Shown here piece after piece: positions 14,223-14,275 of a stretch of 14,275 nucleotides of DNA (position 1 is its first letter; every line of letters starts with the position of its first letter). This DNA comes from Aalborgiella sp031422495. GTDB taxonomy: Bacteria; Pseudomonadota; Gammaproteobacteria; Burkholderiales; Burkholderiaceae_C. Position numbers and translations under genes: made by a program. The DNA is taken from NCBI GenBank assembly GCA_031422495.1, contig JANPLX010000001.1, positions 1 through 14,275 of the forward strand, read 5' to 3'. The notes under the pieces were generated by a model. It saw nothing but the letters and a program-made list of their open reading frames with translations, was not told the origin of the DNA and did no database searches.

Positions 14223-14275
14223 ATGAAATTTGTAGACGAAGCCTATATCGACATTTCTGCAGGAGATGGCGGGGC
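14223..14275 (+). CDS. obgE: GTPase ObgE/CgtA, N-terminal fragment cut by the window edge
   Basis: The 17 complete codons read MKFVDEAYIDISAGDGG, the characteristic start of the Obg fold of ObgE, a GTPase involved in late 50S assembly and the stringent response. The rplU-rpmA-obgE order is highly conserved in Proteobacteria and supports the call. The G domain lies beyond the window. The start is 39 nt after the terminator T-run; no ribosome binding site is evident in the bases just upstream. Confidence 0.9.
   Translation, partial: MKFVDEAYIDISAGDGG

Noticed and set aside
1..14275. CRISPR array, IS element, prophage or toxin-antitoxin locus
   Set aside because: No regularly spaced repeats, transposase, integrase, terminal inverted repeats or small paired genes are visible; nearly every base belongs to a recognised housekeeping gene.

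Overview
The window is a compact stretch of ordinary bacterial chromosome, with no sign of phage, plasmid, IS or CRISPR sequence. Base composition is moderate (mid-40s % G+C, judged by eye). Gene content and order point to a Betaproteobacterium, most likely a low-GC member of the Burkholderiales: sspA-sspB, dciA beside an M23 peptidase and secA, then argJ, a DUF815 ATPase and a Nudix gene, facing a pilC-pilD-coaE-zapD-yacG run, and ispB divergent from rplU-rpmA-obgE. The species cannot be named from the sequence alone.

Layout. (1) Positions 29-1124 hold sspA and sspB, the stringent starvation pair. They are followed by a tRNA-Thr(TGT) at 1207-1282 with its own likely promoter. (2) A short DciA/DUF721 gene (minus strand) diverges from a membrane-anchored M23 metallopeptidase (plus strand), with only 26 bp between the start codons. 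(3) secA, preceded by a good promoter-like sequence and a leader of about 120 nt, heads a tight plus-strand run: secA - argJ - DUF815 AAA+ ATPase - Nudix hydrolase. (4) At about 8208-8286 this run meets a minus-strand run, ispB - pilC - pilD - coaE - zapD - yacG, in which most junctions overlap by 1-4 nt. The convergent gap holds a long AT-rich inverted repeat. (5) ispB diverges from rplU - rpmA, which end at a strong intrinsic terminator. The first 17 codons of obgE follow it and run off the window.

Functions are mostly housekeeping: protein export (SecA), arginine synthesis (ArgJ), nucleotide sanitation (Nudix), CoA synthesis (CoaE), Z-ring assembly (ZapD), gyrase inhibition (YacG), quinone side-chain synthesis (IspB), type IV pilus assembly (PilC, PilD) and the ribosome (L21, L27).

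The clearest oddity is rplU. It encodes 220 aa, about twice the usual length of L21. An Ala-rich linker joins the intact L21 core to a C-terminal helix-hairpin-helix-like domain, an arrangement I associate with Bacteroidetes rather than Betaproteobacteria. Other points are the absence of pilB from the pilB-pilC-pilD-coaE order known from other Proteobacteria, a possible short secretory-type leader ORF upstream of secA, and several inverted repeats in intergenic or promoter regions.
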